Notes: generated by a model from the letters alone, not told the origin. Positions 17,267 to 26,322 are shown, counted from the stretch's first letter. The stretch is DNA of 64,000 nt from Sphingobium fuliginis (GCF_004152845.1 NZ_SEON01000012.1:18041-82040), one strand, 5' to 3'. A program made the numbers and translations.

Positions 17267-17779
17267 GCTTCCGTTCGGACCGCCGCCGGTGTTGCTGCCG
17301 CCGCCTGCACCGCCCATGCCGCCGGCGCCCACCGCGCCGATATTGCCGAAAATCTCGTCGAACAGGCTGCGATGGCGGCCCAATGTCGGCGTCTTGTCGC
17401 CGGAAGGCGAGATTTTCGCGACCTGCTCCAGCCCCATGCGATCCACCGCCACGACATTGCCCGCCGCGTCGAAACGCACATGCAGCACGGTCTGCGACAC
17501 CGGCTTGGGATTGGAAAAGGCGAGCGAGCGCATGTCGCGCGACACATAATACCAGTCCTGGTCGCCGAACTGCGCGACGAAGCTCGGCCGGCCCAACGTC
17601 CCTTCCACCGATGCGCGGTTGTCGATGCCGGGCTGGACCGAATCCACCAGCAGCTTGTCGACCTGATAGCCCTGATGGGTGCGGATGCGCGAACAGCCCG
17701 ACGCGCCCAGCAGCAGCGCGCAAAGGCCTGCGCCAAGCAAAATCCGCCCGCTGCGGGATTGGCGGCTGAACTGGCGCAT
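17264..17779 (-). CDS. bamE: Outer-membrane assembly lipoprotein BamE
   Basis: The 171-residue protein has a lipoprotein leader (LGAGLCALLLGASGC, cysteine at about residue 29) and the SmpA/OmlA domain. That domain includes GYQVDKLLVDSVQPG, the loop VEGTLGRPSF, and WYYVSRDMRSLAF. BamE is an accessory part of the BAM complex that folds outer-membrane barrels. The ATG at 17779 follows AGGAG; a longer open frame upstream is not used. The C-terminus is a glycine-rich tail of about 25 residues ending at the stop provided by the intergenic repeat, which may have been altered by repeat insertion. It is divergent from the CBP3-like gene. Confidence 0.9.
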   Translation of the reverse strand: MRQFSRQSRSGRILLGAGLCALLLGASGCSRIRTHQGYQVDKLLVDSVQPGIDNRASVEGTLGRPSFVAQFGDQDWYYVSRDMRSLAFSNPKPVSQTVLHVRFDAAGNVVAVDRMGLEQVAKISPSGDKTPTLGRHRSLFDEIFGNIGAVGAGGMGGAGGGSNTGGGPNGS

Positions 17780-17921
17780 GAACTTCTCCTGCGGGGGCTT
17801 GCCCCGGACCTTGCCGAAAAACAAAGCCGCCATTGCATCGGGCGGCCGGGCGATCAATATGGAAATGCGCGAGCCTCGGCAAGGGGCCGCCGATCGGTCC
17901 AGCCAGGAAACAGTCAAACTC

Positions 17922-18437
17922 ATGCCCAGCATCTTCCAGCGTCTGTTCGCGCCGAGCGATCCCAGGGACGCGATGCGCACCCTCTACAACGCCATCGTCG
18001 CGGAGGGACGCCAGCCCCATTGGTATGTCGAGGGGCAGGTTCCCGACACGATGGACGGCCGCTTCGACATGATCGTCGCCATCCTCGCCCAGGCCCTGAT
18101 GCGGCTGGAGGCGCTGGGCGCCGCGCAGGAGAGCGTCTGGCTGACCGAACTGTTCGTGGACGACATGGACGGCCAGTTGCGGCAGGAGGGGATTGGCGAC
18201 GTCGTCGTCGGCAAGCATATCGGCCGCATGGTGAGCGCGCTGGGCGGGCGGCTGGCGGCCTATCGCGCGGCGCTGTCGGGCGAGGCGGACCTGAGCGAAG
18301 CGATTGCGCGCAACCTCTATCGCGGCGATGCGCCGTCGGCAGACGCGCTGGCGCATGTCGAATCGCATCTGCGCGCGCGCTGGGTGAGGCTGGGCTGCCT
18401 CAGCCGCGACGCGCTGATGGCGGGAGACCTTGGATGA
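17922..18437 (+). CDS. Ubiquinol-cytochrome c chaperone (CBP3-like)
   Basis: This 171-residue protein matches the CBP3/UQCC1 family (PF03981), with YNAIVAEGRQPHWYVEGQVPDT near the start and the LFVDDMDGQLRQEGIGD block in the middle. Members help assemble the cytochrome bc1 complex. The ATG at 17922 is preceded by AGGA about a dozen bases upstream. It overlaps the following DUF177 gene by four bases. The arrangement with bamE on the opposite strand and DUF177 downstream is one I associate with alphaproteobacteria. Confidence 0.88.
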   Translation: MPSIFQRLFAPSDPRDAMRTLYNAIVAEGRQPHWYVEGQVPDTMDGRFDMIVAILAQALMRLEALGAAQESVWLTELFVDDMDGQLRQEGIGDVVVGKHIGRMVSALGGRLAAYRAALSGEADLSEAIARNLYRGDAPSADALAHVESHLRARWVRLGCLSRDALMAGDLG

Positions 18438-18958
18438 GCGCTGCCCCCGAATTCTCCCGGCCCGTCCGAATCGACCAGCTTGCCCGTCATGCCCAGCCGG
18501 TGACCATCACCGCCGACGCCGCGGAGCGGGAGGCACTGGCGAAGCGCTTCAACCTGCTCGCGCTCGATAGGCTGGAGGCGGATTACGCGCTGAACGAGGA
18601 CAATGGCGCGATCTATGCCAGGGGGCGGGTGCGCGCGGACCTAGCCCAGCCCTGTGTCGCGACAGGGGTCGCGGTGCCCGAAAAGCTGGACACCGATTTC
18701 CTGCTCCGCTTCGTCAGGGAGGGGGAAGAGACGCCCGAAGGCGACGAACTGGAGCTGGACGCCGAGGATTGCGACACCATCGGTTTCGACGGCCTCACCA
18801 TCGACATGGGCGAGGCGGTGGCCGAAACGGTGGCGCTCGCGATGACGCCCTATCCGCGCTCTCCGGAAGCCGACGGAGTCCTGCGTGAAGCGGGCGTGCT
18901 GAGCGAGGAGCAGGCCAGCCCCTTCGCCGCGCTGCTGTCGCTCAAGGACAGGAAATGA
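18434..18958 (+). CDS. DUF177 (YceD) family protein
   Basis: The 174-residue acidic protein has the DUF177 features: ARGRVRADLAQPCVATGVAV, the conserved region with paired acidic stretches (ELELDAEDCDTI) and DMGEAVAETVALAMTPYPR. In bacteria this family is usually linked to large-subunit ribosomal RNA or L32 maturation. Here rpmF is not adjacent; the gene is instead coupled to the bc1 chaperone by ATGA overlap at 18434-18437. The role is inferred from family only. Confidence 0.87.
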   Translation: MSAAPEFSRPVRIDQLARHAQPVTITADAAEREALAKRFNLLALDRLEADYALNEDNGAIYARGRVRADLAQPCVATGVAVPEKLDTDFLLRFVREGEETPEGDELELDAEDCDTIGFDGLTIDMGEAVAETVALAMTPYPRSPEADGVLREAGVLSEEQASPFAALLSLKDRK

Positions 18959-19503
18959 GGCTGGCGCTGGCGGCGCTGGCGGCGGCCCTGCTGTCCGGCG
19001 CCATGCCGGCTTTTTCGGCCGAAACCACGACGCTGATCGGGGAACGGCGCGCCCGCACTGAATGGGCCAAGGCGGAGAACCGCCAGTCCTGCGCGCCGCT
19101 CGCGCTCGCCCGGCCCGGCATTCCGGAGGGGACGCCGCGCGCCGCCAGCTTCGGCGGCGGCTGGGGCGTTGCCTTCGACCTTCCCGGGCTGCGCAGCGCC
19201 TATGGCTTTGCCGGAACCGGCCTGCTGCCGGACGACCGGGCCGATGCGCGGATACAGCGGCGCAGGCTGACCGAACAATGGCCCTATATGCGCGAACTGG
19301 CGCGCCTGCCCGCCCCATCCTTTGCCGGCTATGGGCAGGAAGGCGCGCAGCGCTATCCTGCCGCCAATCCGGGCGGCAAAGGCCTGCATTCCCTCGCTTA
19401 TCTGCGCGTCGGCGGCCAGCGCTGCACCTATAATGTGTGGAGCCGGATCAGCCGCGCGCATCTGGAATGGCTGCTCGACAATCTGCGCCTGTTGCGGCGC
19501 TGA
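18955..19503 (+). CDS. Secreted protein of unknown function
   Basis: I do not recognise this 182-residue protein. It has a clear signal peptide (about 1-22, ending AFSA) and a mature part with two cysteines (near 45 and 160) that could form a disulfide. Several GGGWGVAFDLPG-like glycine-aromatic stretches are present. It starts four bases inside the DUF177 stop, so it is co-translated with that gene, and its base use matches its neighbours. A periplasmic location is likely; no catalytic motif is visible. Confidence 0.72.
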   Translation: MRLALAALAAALLSGAMPAFSAETTTLIGERRARTEWAKAENRQSCAPLALARPGIPEGTPRAASFGGGWGVAFDLPGLRSAYGFAGTGLLPDDRADARIQRRRLTEQWPYMRELARLPAPSFAGYGQEGAQRYPAANPGGKGLHSLAYLRVGGQRCTYNVWSRISRAHLEWLLDNLRLLRR

Positions 19504-19555
19504 AGCGCGCCCTCCCCTTTTCCTTCCGTTCTGCCCTGTGGCATAAGCGCGAGCC

Positions 19556-20635
19556 ATGGAGACCCCGCCGCGCAAGATCATCCATATCGACATGGATGCC
19601 TTTTACGCGTCGGTCGAGCAGCGCGACGATCCCTCGTTGCGGGGCAAGGCGCTGGCCGTTGGCGGCGGCGGTCCGCGCGGGGTGGTCGCCACGGCCAGCT
19701 ATGAAGCGCGGAAATATGGCGTCCGCTCCGCCATGCCGGGCGCGCGGGCGCGGCGGCTCTGCCCCGACCTGCTGTTCGTCCGTCCCCGTTTCGAGGTCTA
19801 TCGCAGCGTGTCGGCGCAGGTGCGGGAGATATTCTCGCGCTTCACCGACATCATCCAGCCGCTGTCGCTGGACGAAGCCTATCTCGACGTCACGTCGAAC
19901 AAGCCGGGCATCGCCTCCGCCACGCGCATAGCGGAGGAAATCCGCCGCCTGATCCGGGAGGAAACCGGGCTCACCGCGTCGGCTGGGGTGTCGTACAACA
20001 AGCTGATCGCCAAGTTGGCGTCGGACCAGAACAAGCCCGATGGCATCTGCGTCGTACGGCCGGAGGACGGCGCGGCCTTCATCGCGAAGATGCCGGTGCG
20101 GCGCATCCATGGCGTGGGGCCGGTCACGGCGAAGCGGATGCAGGCCTTAGGCATTGAGACGGGCGCCGATCTGCGCGCCCGCGACCTTGCCTTTCTCCAG
20201 CATCATTTCGGCAGCGCGGCGCTATTCTACTATCGCGCATCGCGGGGCCAGGACGACCGCCCGGTGCATGAGCGGCAGGAACGCAAATCCGTAAGCGTCG
20301 AAGATACCTTCTTCGACGATCTGGTGACGGAGGAAGCGCTGATCACGGAACTGGACCGGATCGCGGAAAATCTCTGGGGCCGCATCGAAAAGAGCGGCGC
20401 CTATGGCCGGACGGTGGTGCTCAAGGTCAAGTTCGCGGACTTCAGGATCATCACCCGGTCGAAAAGCTTCGGCGGACCGGTGCGCTCCCCCGACCTGTTG
20501 GCGCAGACGGGCCGGGCGCTGCTGCGGGCCCAGTTGCCGCTGCGCATGGGGGCCAGGCTGCTCGGGCTGGGCGTGCACAATCTGGATCATGAGGAGCCGG
20601 AAGAGGCCGGCGAGCAGCTCAACCTCTCCCTTTAG
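19556..20635 (+). CDS. dinB: DNA polymerase IV
   Basis: This 359-residue Y-family polymerase shows HIDMDAFYASVEQRDDPSLRG at the N-terminus, SYEARKYGVRSAMP, and the catalytic LSLDEAYLDVT. These are followed by the helix-hairpin-helix segment RRIHGVGPVTAKRMQALGI and a little-finger domain. It carries out error-prone bypass of damaged bases. Its length is normal for DinB. No LexA box is evident in the 52 bases upstream, so it may be read through from the preceding gene. The C-terminal beta-clamp motif appears to be EEAGEQLNLSL. Confidence 0.95.
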   Translation: METPPRKIIHIDMDAFYASVEQRDDPSLRGKALAVGGGGPRGVVATASYEARKYGVRSAMPGARARRLCPDLLFVRPRFEVYRSVSAQVREIFSRFTDIIQPLSLDEAYLDVTSNKPGIASATRIAEEIRRLIREETGLTASAGVSYNKLIAKLASDQNKPDGICVVRPEDGAAFIAKMPVRRIHGVGPVTAKRMQALGIETGADLRARDLAFLQHHFGSAALFYYRASRGQDDRPVHERQERKSVSVEDTFFDDLVTEEALITELDRIAENLWGRIEKSGAYGRTVVLKVKFADFRIITRSKSFGGPVRSPDLLAQTGRALLRAQLPLRMGARLLGLGVHNLDHEEPEEAGEQLNLSL

Positions 20636-20648
20636 AGGGCGGCAGGAG

Positions 20649-20717
20649 CGAATCCCCCAAATCCTCCTTATCGAAAGATGGGGAATGGGACCGCCGCCCA
20701 AGGCGGTGGTGGAGGAG
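20649..20717. repeat. Sphingomonad dispersed intergenic repeat
   Basis: The stretch AATCCCCCAAATCCTCCTTATCG onward, with GATGGGGAATGGGACCGCC and GGCGGTGGTGGAGGAG, matches a type of dispersed repeat that I recall from sphingomonad genomes. It contains a hairpin with nine-base arms (20690-20698 and 20702-20710, loop CAA, one G-T pair). It lies between the convergent dinB and EipA genes and may serve as a terminator for both, although no T-run follows. Confidence 0.5.
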
Positions 20718-20771
20718 AAAGGGGAGAAGGTCACGGCTGGCTTCGTAAAACCAGCACTTGTCCCCGGGCCG

Positions 20772-21584
20772 TCAGAAGGGCAGCCAGTTCCGCTTCTCGG
20801 TGAACTTCATGTAACCGGCATTGACCCCCAGCCGATAGCCGACGCCCAACCGGATCGGGATCAGCACCACGCTGCCCCAACGCAGGTAGCTGGCGGTGAA
20901 GCCGCCTACCAGATAGGCGGTGCCCTCCGCCGCCGGGAAGCGATGGTAAAGGTCCTGCGTGTCATAGAGATTATAGACGAGCACGAAGGTGTTCGCCGCG
21001 TTGCCGCCCACGTCGAAGCCGATGGACGGGCCGGTCCAATATACCTCCCGCTTGCCCTCTACCTTGTGATTGAGGGTGCCGGACCCATAGCGCAGGCCGA
21101 CGACGAACGCGCCCGACGCTTCGCGCCCGGCGATATAGGCATTGGGGCGGCCCTGGTCCTTCAGGATCTTCTCGATGATCCCGGCCAGACCTTCCGCCCC
21201 CTTGCCGAACACCCCTTCGGCCGCGCCGATCAGATCGTCTTCCTGGTAGGAATCGCTGGGGGAGATCGCCGCCGGCGGAGAATTGGCCGTCACCGGCGCG
21301 CCAGTTGCGGTCGCGCCCGAACTGACCGGCGGCGGATTATAGGGTGCGCCGCTGTCGGCGGGCGCGCTGCTCCCCGGCTGCGCATTGGGGTCCACACCGG
21401 GATCGGTGGGCGTGCTGCCGCCCTGCTGCGGCACGGGGGCCAGATCGGAATCGATGGCGCTATTGGGGTCGACGGTGCGCACCTGCGCCTGTGCGACCGG
21501 CGCCAGCGTGATGCCGCCCAGCGCGGCCGCCAAAGCGCCCGCCCGTGCAGCGCGGCCCGAAAACCGCCGCAAAATCCCGATCAT
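20772..21584 (-). CDS. EipA-family (DUF1134) envelope protein
   Basis: The 270-residue protein has a signal peptide (about 1-35) and a proline/serine/alanine-rich linker (about 45-115). The DUF1134 domain follows, with GLAGIIEKILKDQGRPNAYI, GLRYGSGTL and a series of GFDVGGNAANTFVLVYNL beta-strands. In Brucella, EipA is a periplasmic barrel-like protein needed for envelope integrity. I chose the ATG at 21584, preceded by GGGGAG at eight bases, over an upstream in-frame codon. It is convergent with dinB and divergent from the tRNA gene. Confidence 0.88.
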   Translation of the reverse strand: MIGILRRFSGRAARAGALAAALGGITLAPVAQAQVRTVDPNSAIDSDLAPVPQQGGSTPTDPGVDPNAQPGSSAPADSGAPYNPPPVSSGATATGAPVTANSPPAAISPSDSYQEDDLIGAAEGVFGKGAEGLAGIIEKILKDQGRPNAYIAGREASGAFVVGLRYGSGTLNHKVEGKREVYWTGPSIGFDVGGNAANTFVLVYNLYDTQDLYHRFPAAEGTAYLVGGFTASYLRWGSVVLIPIRLGVGYRLGVNAGYMKFTEKRNWLPF

Positions 21585-21815
21585 GCCCGCTACTCCCCAA
21601 AGAACCCGCTCTTCAACCATATTTCAGATTATCGGGGAACAAGCTGAAACGACAATGAACGAACGGCGACCCGAGTCGATTCCGCGCCAGTCCGAATCCG
21701 CTTTTTCGGAATTCGGGTGATTTTTCTCCGCTGCGGACCGTTGCCATGCATGAAACCCGCCGCTATAGGCCGACATCTAGCCACTGCTCACCTCATCCGG
21801 TGGGCAAATTCGTGC

Positions 21816-21907
21816 GGAGACGTGGGTGAGTGGCTGAAACCAGCGGTTTGCTAAACCGTCGTAGCCTTAAGGGGCTACCGAGGGTTCGAATCCCTCCGTC
21901 TCCGCCA
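21816..21907 (+). tRNA. tRNA-Ser (anticodon GCT)
   Basis: The acceptor stem pairs GGAGACG (21816-21822) with CGTCTCC (21897-21903), followed by discriminator G and an encoded CCA. The anticodon GCT is at 21850-21852 within loop TTGCTAA, and the long class II variable arm GTAGCC-TTAAG-GGGCTAC identifies a serine tRNA. The T-loop is GGTTCGAATCC. It reads AGC and AGT codons. Its 3' end is the attachment site of the adjacent integrative element. Confidence 0.96.
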
Positions 21908-21912
21908 CCTTT
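21889..21912 (+). repeat. Left attachment site (in tRNA-Ser 3' end)
   Basis: The 24-base sequence AATCCCTCCGTCTCCGCCAC followed by CTTT covers the T-arm, acceptor stem and CCA of the tRNA and five bases beyond. It is identical to 26552-26575. Confidence 0.88.
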
Positions 21913-22050
21913 CCATCCTCTCACAACCGGGCCAATCGCTGAAAGTCCCGCATTTCTGCGGCTTTCAGGGTGATTCGAGTCTCCTGCGATCCACCGCCTT
22001 CCATCGGCAACCGATTGGATTTGTGGTAAGATTTGTGGGAGATTTTGAGC

Positions 22051-23193
22051 ATGGGAAAGCTCTCGGCAACGGCTGTCAAAGCCGCAACGCGACCCGGTCG
22101 ACTGGGTGACGGCGATGGTCTCTTCCTGCTCGTGCAGCCCGGTGGAACGAAAAGCTGGGTCTGCCGCGTGCAGAAGAACGGCAACCGCCGCGATTTCGGG
22201 CTGGGCAGTGCTTCGAAAATATCGCTGGCGCAGGCGCGGGAACGTGCACGACAAATCCGGACATGGATGGAGATGGGCCTCGATCCGCTGTTCGAGCGTC
22301 GCAAGGCGCAAGGGGTGCCGACCTTTAAGGAAGCTACCGCAAAGGTTCTGACCGCTCATCGCAAGACATGGCGGAACGAGAAGCATGAGGCCCAGTGGCT
22401 CCAGACCCTCAAAGCCTATGCCTTTCCGCACATTGGCGATGTACGGGTCAGCGAGATCACAGGACCCATGATCCGCAACGCCCTTGCCGAAATCTGGCTG
22501 ACGAAGCCAGAGACGGCCCGACGCGTAAGGCAGCGGATCGGCACTGTTCTCGATTGGGCCTATGCGTCGGGTTATCGGGAGAGCGAGGCTCCCATGCGGG
22601 CGATCACAAAGGGCTTGCCCAAGCAGCCCAAGAAGGACGGGCATTTCGCTGCCATGCCTTACTCCAAGGTACCTCGGTTCGTCCTCAAGCTCCGGGAGCG
22701 TGAATCATTCAGTCGTCTGGCGCTGGAATTTGCAATCTTTACGGCTGCCCGTTCTGGCGAGGTGCGAGGGGCGAACTGGGATGAGATCGATCTGGAGGAA
22801 AAGCTCTGGACCATTCCCAAGGAAAGAATGAAAGCCCATCGGGAGCATGTGGTTCCACTTAGCCCGCGCGCTATCCGCATCGTCGAGCGGTGTGTCGAAC
22901 TGCGTATCAGTGACTGTCCCCTGATATTTCCGGGCATGCGGGGCAACCAGCCGATGTCCGACATGACGCTGACCAAGCTTATCAAGGAAATGAAAGAGCC
23001 TTACACCGCCCATGGGTTTCGATCGGCGTTCCGAGACTGGGTCAGTGAGGAAACCGAATATCAGGGCGAAATTGCCGAAGCGGCGCTGGCGCATGTCGTC
23101 AAGGACAAGACTGAGGCGGCATATCGCCGAGGTAATCTCCTCGAGAAGCGCCGCAGCCTCATGACAGACTGGGCAAAGTTCATCGGTAGCTGA
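22051..23193 (+). CDS. Tyrosine recombinase (P4-type integrase)
   Basis: The 380-residue protein has an N-terminal arm-binding domain (KAATRPGRLGDGDGLFLLVQP) and a catalytic domain with Arg234 (AARSGEV), His321 and Arg324 (HGFRSAFRDW), His348 (ALAHVV) and nucleophile Tyr358 (EAAYRRG). All catalytic residues are therefore present. It would recombine the 24-base repeat in tRNA-Ser. The ATG at 22051 is preceded by GGGAGA at a suitable distance. The gene begins about 140 bases past the left attachment site, as usual for this class. Confidence 0.93.
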   Translation: MGKLSATAVKAATRPGRLGDGDGLFLLVQPGGTKSWVCRVQKNGNRRDFGLGSASKISLAQARERARQIRTWMEMGLDPLFERRKAQGVPTFKEATAKVLTAHRKTWRNEKHEAQWLQTLKAYAFPHIGDVRVSEITGPMIRNALAEIWLTKPETARRVRQRIGTVLDWAYASGYRESEAPMRAITKGLPKQPKKDGHFAAMPYSKVPRFVLKLRERESFSRLALEFAIFTAARSGEVRGANWDEIDLEEKLWTIPKERMKAHREHVVPLSPRAIRIVERCVELRISDCPLIFPGMRGNQPMSDMTLTKLIKEMKEPYTAHGFRSAFRDWVSEETEYQGEIAEAALAHVVKDKTEAAYRRGNLLEKRRSLMTDWAKFIGS

Positions 23194-23206
23194 CTCATCT
23201 TGCCGC

Positions 23207-24200
23207 ATGAAGAACGGCACCGCTTCTTTAAATGAACGACTAGGTTACTGCTTCGGTGCCTTCTGGATCGTAATGCTCATCGCAACAATCGACAATGCGA
23301 ACCCATGGCTTAAGGCAGGCTTTTCTGGCTGCTTCGCGTGGGCAAATACGCAGACGGCCACGCCAGTGGCGCAACGCACAGCAGGCGAAGTCACCTTCGA
23401 AATCCGTCACCGCTCTGGCGTCAGCGCGGAAGCGGTCGAAGAGGATGGAGAATTTGTCGTGCTTGAAGGGTCGGAGGCCCTGAAGGACACCGGCTACGTC
23501 CACCTCGGCGTTGATCCAGACGAAGGCATAGAGTCGGTCCTGTTTGTCCTTCATCAGCCACCTTGGACGTCCAAAGAGGGCGATCCGCGATTTTGGAATG
23601 CAAAAGGCATCGTCGCGGATTTCTTGAGCCGGCTGCAAGATATCGCATTGGCCCCGATTGTAACGAGTCGGAACGTCCCTGTTTCCTTGTGGAACAGTAA
23701 GCAACTTGAATTTAAATATCTCTATATCAAGGACATTGTATCCTTGCGTGATCTCGTTGGCGCTCAACGTCCGGCTGAGTTCTTCCGGGATATGGAAAGC
23801 ACCCACGTCTCACAGCTTATCGACGAAGTGCGCATCCGCGTGCGCCTCAAGAAAAACGATGGCACTGTGACATTCCGGGAGTTGAGCGAAGGTGAACAGC
23901 AGCTTTTGACCGTGCTCGGCTTACTGAGGTTCACGGCCGAAAGTGAAAGCTTGTTCTTGCTTGACGAACCTGACACGCACCTCAACCCGCGCTGGGCATT
24001 GGATTACCTCAGCTATCTCCGCAAGTTCGCCGGACAAAATGACGGTGACCGGGAGAACAGCCACATTCTGATCACTACGCATAATCCTTTGGCAATCGCT
24101 GAGTTAGAAAAGGAGCAAGTGCAAATTCTCCAGCTGTCACAGGACAAGGGCGACAGTAAGATTGTTGCCGTGCACCCGGAGCTCGATCCGCGCGGGCAAT
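23207..24200 (+). pseudogene. RecF/OLD-like ATPase remnant, truncated at both ends
   Basis: The frame keeps an ABC-type signature (FRELSEGEQQLLTVLGLL), Walker B (SLFLLDEPDTHLNPRWALDYL) and the switch histidine (HILITTHNPLAIAELE). No Walker A P-loop is found anywhere upstream, so the N-terminal part is missing. Near 24185-24200 the sequence passes into rtcB, and the ATPase frame then runs 24 further codons out of register to a stop at 24271. Such ATPases often belong to defence or restriction-linked systems, but this copy should be inactive. GC is lower than in the flanking chromosome. Confidence 0.72.
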
Positions 24201-24836
24201 GCAATCGGTACGTTCTTCATCGAACTGGCCAAGCAGGACATGCGCAAGTGGTTCATCAACCTGCCCGATGAGGATCTGGCCTACTTCCCGGAAGGGACCG
24301 ACCATTTCGACGACTATGTCGAGGCGGTCGAGTGGGCGCAGGACTTCGCGGCGCTGAACCGCCGGATGATGATGACCAATGTGATCCGGGCGCTGCGTGG
24401 CCAGATCGCCAAGCCATTCGATGCCGAACTGGAGGCGGTGAACTGCCATCACAACTATGTTCGCCGTGAGAACCATTTCGGCCAGAATGTGCTCGTGACC
24501 CGCAAGGGCGCGGTGCGCGCAGCGAAGGGCACGATGGGCATCATCCCGGGTTCGATGGGTGCGAAGTCTTTCATCGTGCGCGGTCTGGGCAATGTGGAAT
24601 CGTTCGAGAGCTGCAGCCATGGCGCAGGGCGCGTGATGTCCCGCACCCAGGCCAAGAAGCTGGTCTCGCTCGACGAGCATATCGCCGACACGGCGGGCGT
24701 CGAATGCCGCAAGGACGAGAGCGTCATCGACGAAACGCCCAGGGCCTACAAGCCGATCGAAGCCGTGATGGCCGCGCAGGCCGATCTGGTGGAGATCGTC
24801 CATGCGTTGAAACAGGTCGTGTGCGTGAAGGGGTAA
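24195..24836 (+). pseudogene. rtcB: 3' half of RNA ligase RtcB
   Basis: From GNAIGTFFIELA onward the translation follows the C-terminal half of RtcB to its typical end QVVCVKG. It includes the metal-ligand region NCHHNYVRRENHF, GIIPGSMGAKSFIVRG and the GMP-attachment region SHGAGRVMSR. The whole N-terminal half, with further metal-binding residues, is absent. The remnant is fused out of frame to the ATPase remnant by one deletion. About 215 of the usual roughly 400 residues remain, so ligase activity is not expected. Confidence 0.85.
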
Positions 24837-24892
24837 GGTTAGGCAATGATCGCCTACCCTTCTCCGTGAGAACTATTCCAGAAGGGTCAGTC

Positions 24893-25312
24893 GTGCCACA
24901 GCAGCTATTCTGCGCCCAATGCCATGTCTCTTTGTCGGGGCCCATCGACATATTGTCGGCCGGATATCCGGCTGGCCGCGTGTGGTCAGGCTATGAGTGC
25001 AAGCCACTTACAGAGCCGGGAAGCGCGATTCTCTCGGTAGAACCGATGGTGTCGAGCGACGATCCCGGCAATAGGCCACCGTTACAGTTCGTGCCGCAAT
25101 ATTGGCTCAACCCGATCGATGTCGCTGGTCGGGTGAAAGATGTGGACGACGCCTGCCGTCTCAATGGATGCTGTGGTCCCAGCGGGCACAGTGGACCCAA
25201 TCAGCAATGCCGTGGATGTGGACTGGAGGTTGGCACGTTAATGGCCGACTGCTGGACGGACCATGTTTTTGTTGCTGAACCGAAACAGACTTATTGGATC
25301 GAACTGAAATGA
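24893..25312 (+). CDS. Small cysteine-rich (probable zinc-binding) protein of the rtc group
   Basis: I do not recognise this family. The 139-residue protein begins with FCAQCH, a CxxC knuckle, and later has CCGPSG, CRGCG and a further Cys, enough to build one zinc site or more. A central part rich in proline and glycine is followed by a conserved-looking WTDHVFVAEP end. I chose the GTG at 24893, preceded by GAAGGG; another GTG at 24866 is possible. It lies between the rtcB remnant and rtcA and overlaps rtcA by four bases, so it is probably translated with rtcA and may be an accessory to RNA end processing. Confidence 0.65.
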   Translation: MPQQLFCAQCHVSLSGPIDILSAGYPAGRVWSGYECKPLTEPGSAILSVEPMVSSDDPGNRPPLQFVPQYWLNPIDVAGRVKDVDDACRLNGCCGPSGHSGPNQQCRGCGLEVGTLMADCWTDHVFVAEPKQTYWIELK

Positions 25313-26322
25313 TCACCATCGATGGATCGGAGGGAGAAGGCGGAGGGCAGGTCGTTCGCAATTCGTGCGCGCTTTCGCTCGTCACTGGAGAACCTGTCCG
25401 CATCACCAATGTCCGTGCCCGTCGCTCCAAGCCTGGCCTGATGCGCCAGCATGTGACGGCTATCGAAGCGGCTTGCGCCATTGGCAACGCCAGTTGTGAA
25501 GGATTGAGCGTCGGATCGTCCGAACTGACCTTCCGGCCGGGGCGCGTGATTCCGGGAGACTATCATTTTGCGGTGGGGACGGCCGGTTCCACGGGTCTCG
25601 TCCTGCAGACCGTTCTCATGCCCCTGATTCTCGCCGGCAGGCCTTCACGCTTGGTGTTGGAAGGCGGCACGCACAACATGCTGGCTCCGCCGTTCGATTT
25701 CATCAGTAAGGTCTTCCTGCCGGTCATCAACCGCATGGGACCGCGCGTCGAGGCAAAGCTTGTCCGCCATGGCTTCTACCCGCGCGGTGGCGGCCGGATT
25801 GAGATCGATATCGCCCCGGCCCCGCTTGCTCCCGTCGATTGCATCGAGCGGGGGCAACTGCTGGATCGAAGCGCTTGCGCCTATTTCGCGGGATTGCCGT
25901 TCGATATTGCCGAGCGGGAAATCAAGGCGGCGCAGCGGGGACTTGGATGGAATGATCGGGAATGCTTCGTGCGGGAACTGCCGGAGGACCAGGGGCCGGG
26001 CAATATCCTGTTGCTCGAGGCTCGCTTCGAACATGGCACCGAGATCGTCAGCGGTTTCGGGGAACTGGGTGTACCAGCTGAACGTGTGGCGAAGCGGGCG
26101 GTAGGCCGGATGCTCGGTTTCCTCGAATCGAGGGCCTTTGCAGGCCCCTATTTGGCAGACCAACTCCTGCTGCCTTTTGCGCTCGCAGGTGACGGAAGGT
26201 TTACGACCGTCAAGCCGAGCCAGCATAGCTTGACAGCCAGTGACGTGATTGCGCTGTTTCTTGAGCGCCGGTGCGCTTTCGAACCGGCGGGGGACGGGTC
26301 GCACCTGATGGAGATCAGATAG
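25309..26322 (+). CDS. rtcA: RNA 3'-terminal phosphate cyclase RtcA
   Basis: The 337-residue enzyme starts DGSEGEGGGQVVRNSCALSL and shows RARRSKPGLMRQH, GSTGLVLQTVLMPL and GGTHNMLAPP, all typical of RtcA. The catalytic His in PSQHSLTASD is at 306, near the position of the nucleophile His in E. coli RtcA. It converts RNA 3'-phosphates to 2',3'-cyclic phosphates using ATP. Its ATG overlaps the cysteine-rich gene's TGA. With the linked rtcB broken, it is either an orphan or works with an RtcB encoded elsewhere. No rtcR-type sigma54 regulator is seen. Confidence 0.92.
   Translation: MITIDGSEGEGGGQVVRNSCALSLVTGEPVRITNVRARRSKPGLMRQHVTAIEAACAIGNASCEGLSVGSSELTFRPGRVIPGDYHFAVGTAGSTGLVLQTVLMPLILAGRPSRLVLEGGTHNMLAPPFDFISKVFLPVINRMGPRVEAKLVRHGFYPRGGGRIEIDIAPAPLAPVDCIERGQLLDRSACAYFAGLPFDIAEREIKAAQRGLGWNDRECFVRELPEDQGPGNILLLEARFEHGTEIVSGFGELGVPAERVAKRAVGRMLGFLESRAFAGPYLADQLLLPFALAGDGRFTTVKPSQHSLTASDVIALFLERRCAFEPAGDGSHLMEIR

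Noticed and set aside
20690..20710. Hairpin read as a simple intrinsic terminator of dinB
   Set aside because: No T-run follows on either strand, and it is better explained as part of a dispersed repeat, though it may still slow transcription.
24162..24836. A complete RtcB starting at a TTG codon
   Set aside because: The first residues come from the ATPase gene in another frame, and the entire N-terminal half of RtcB is missing.
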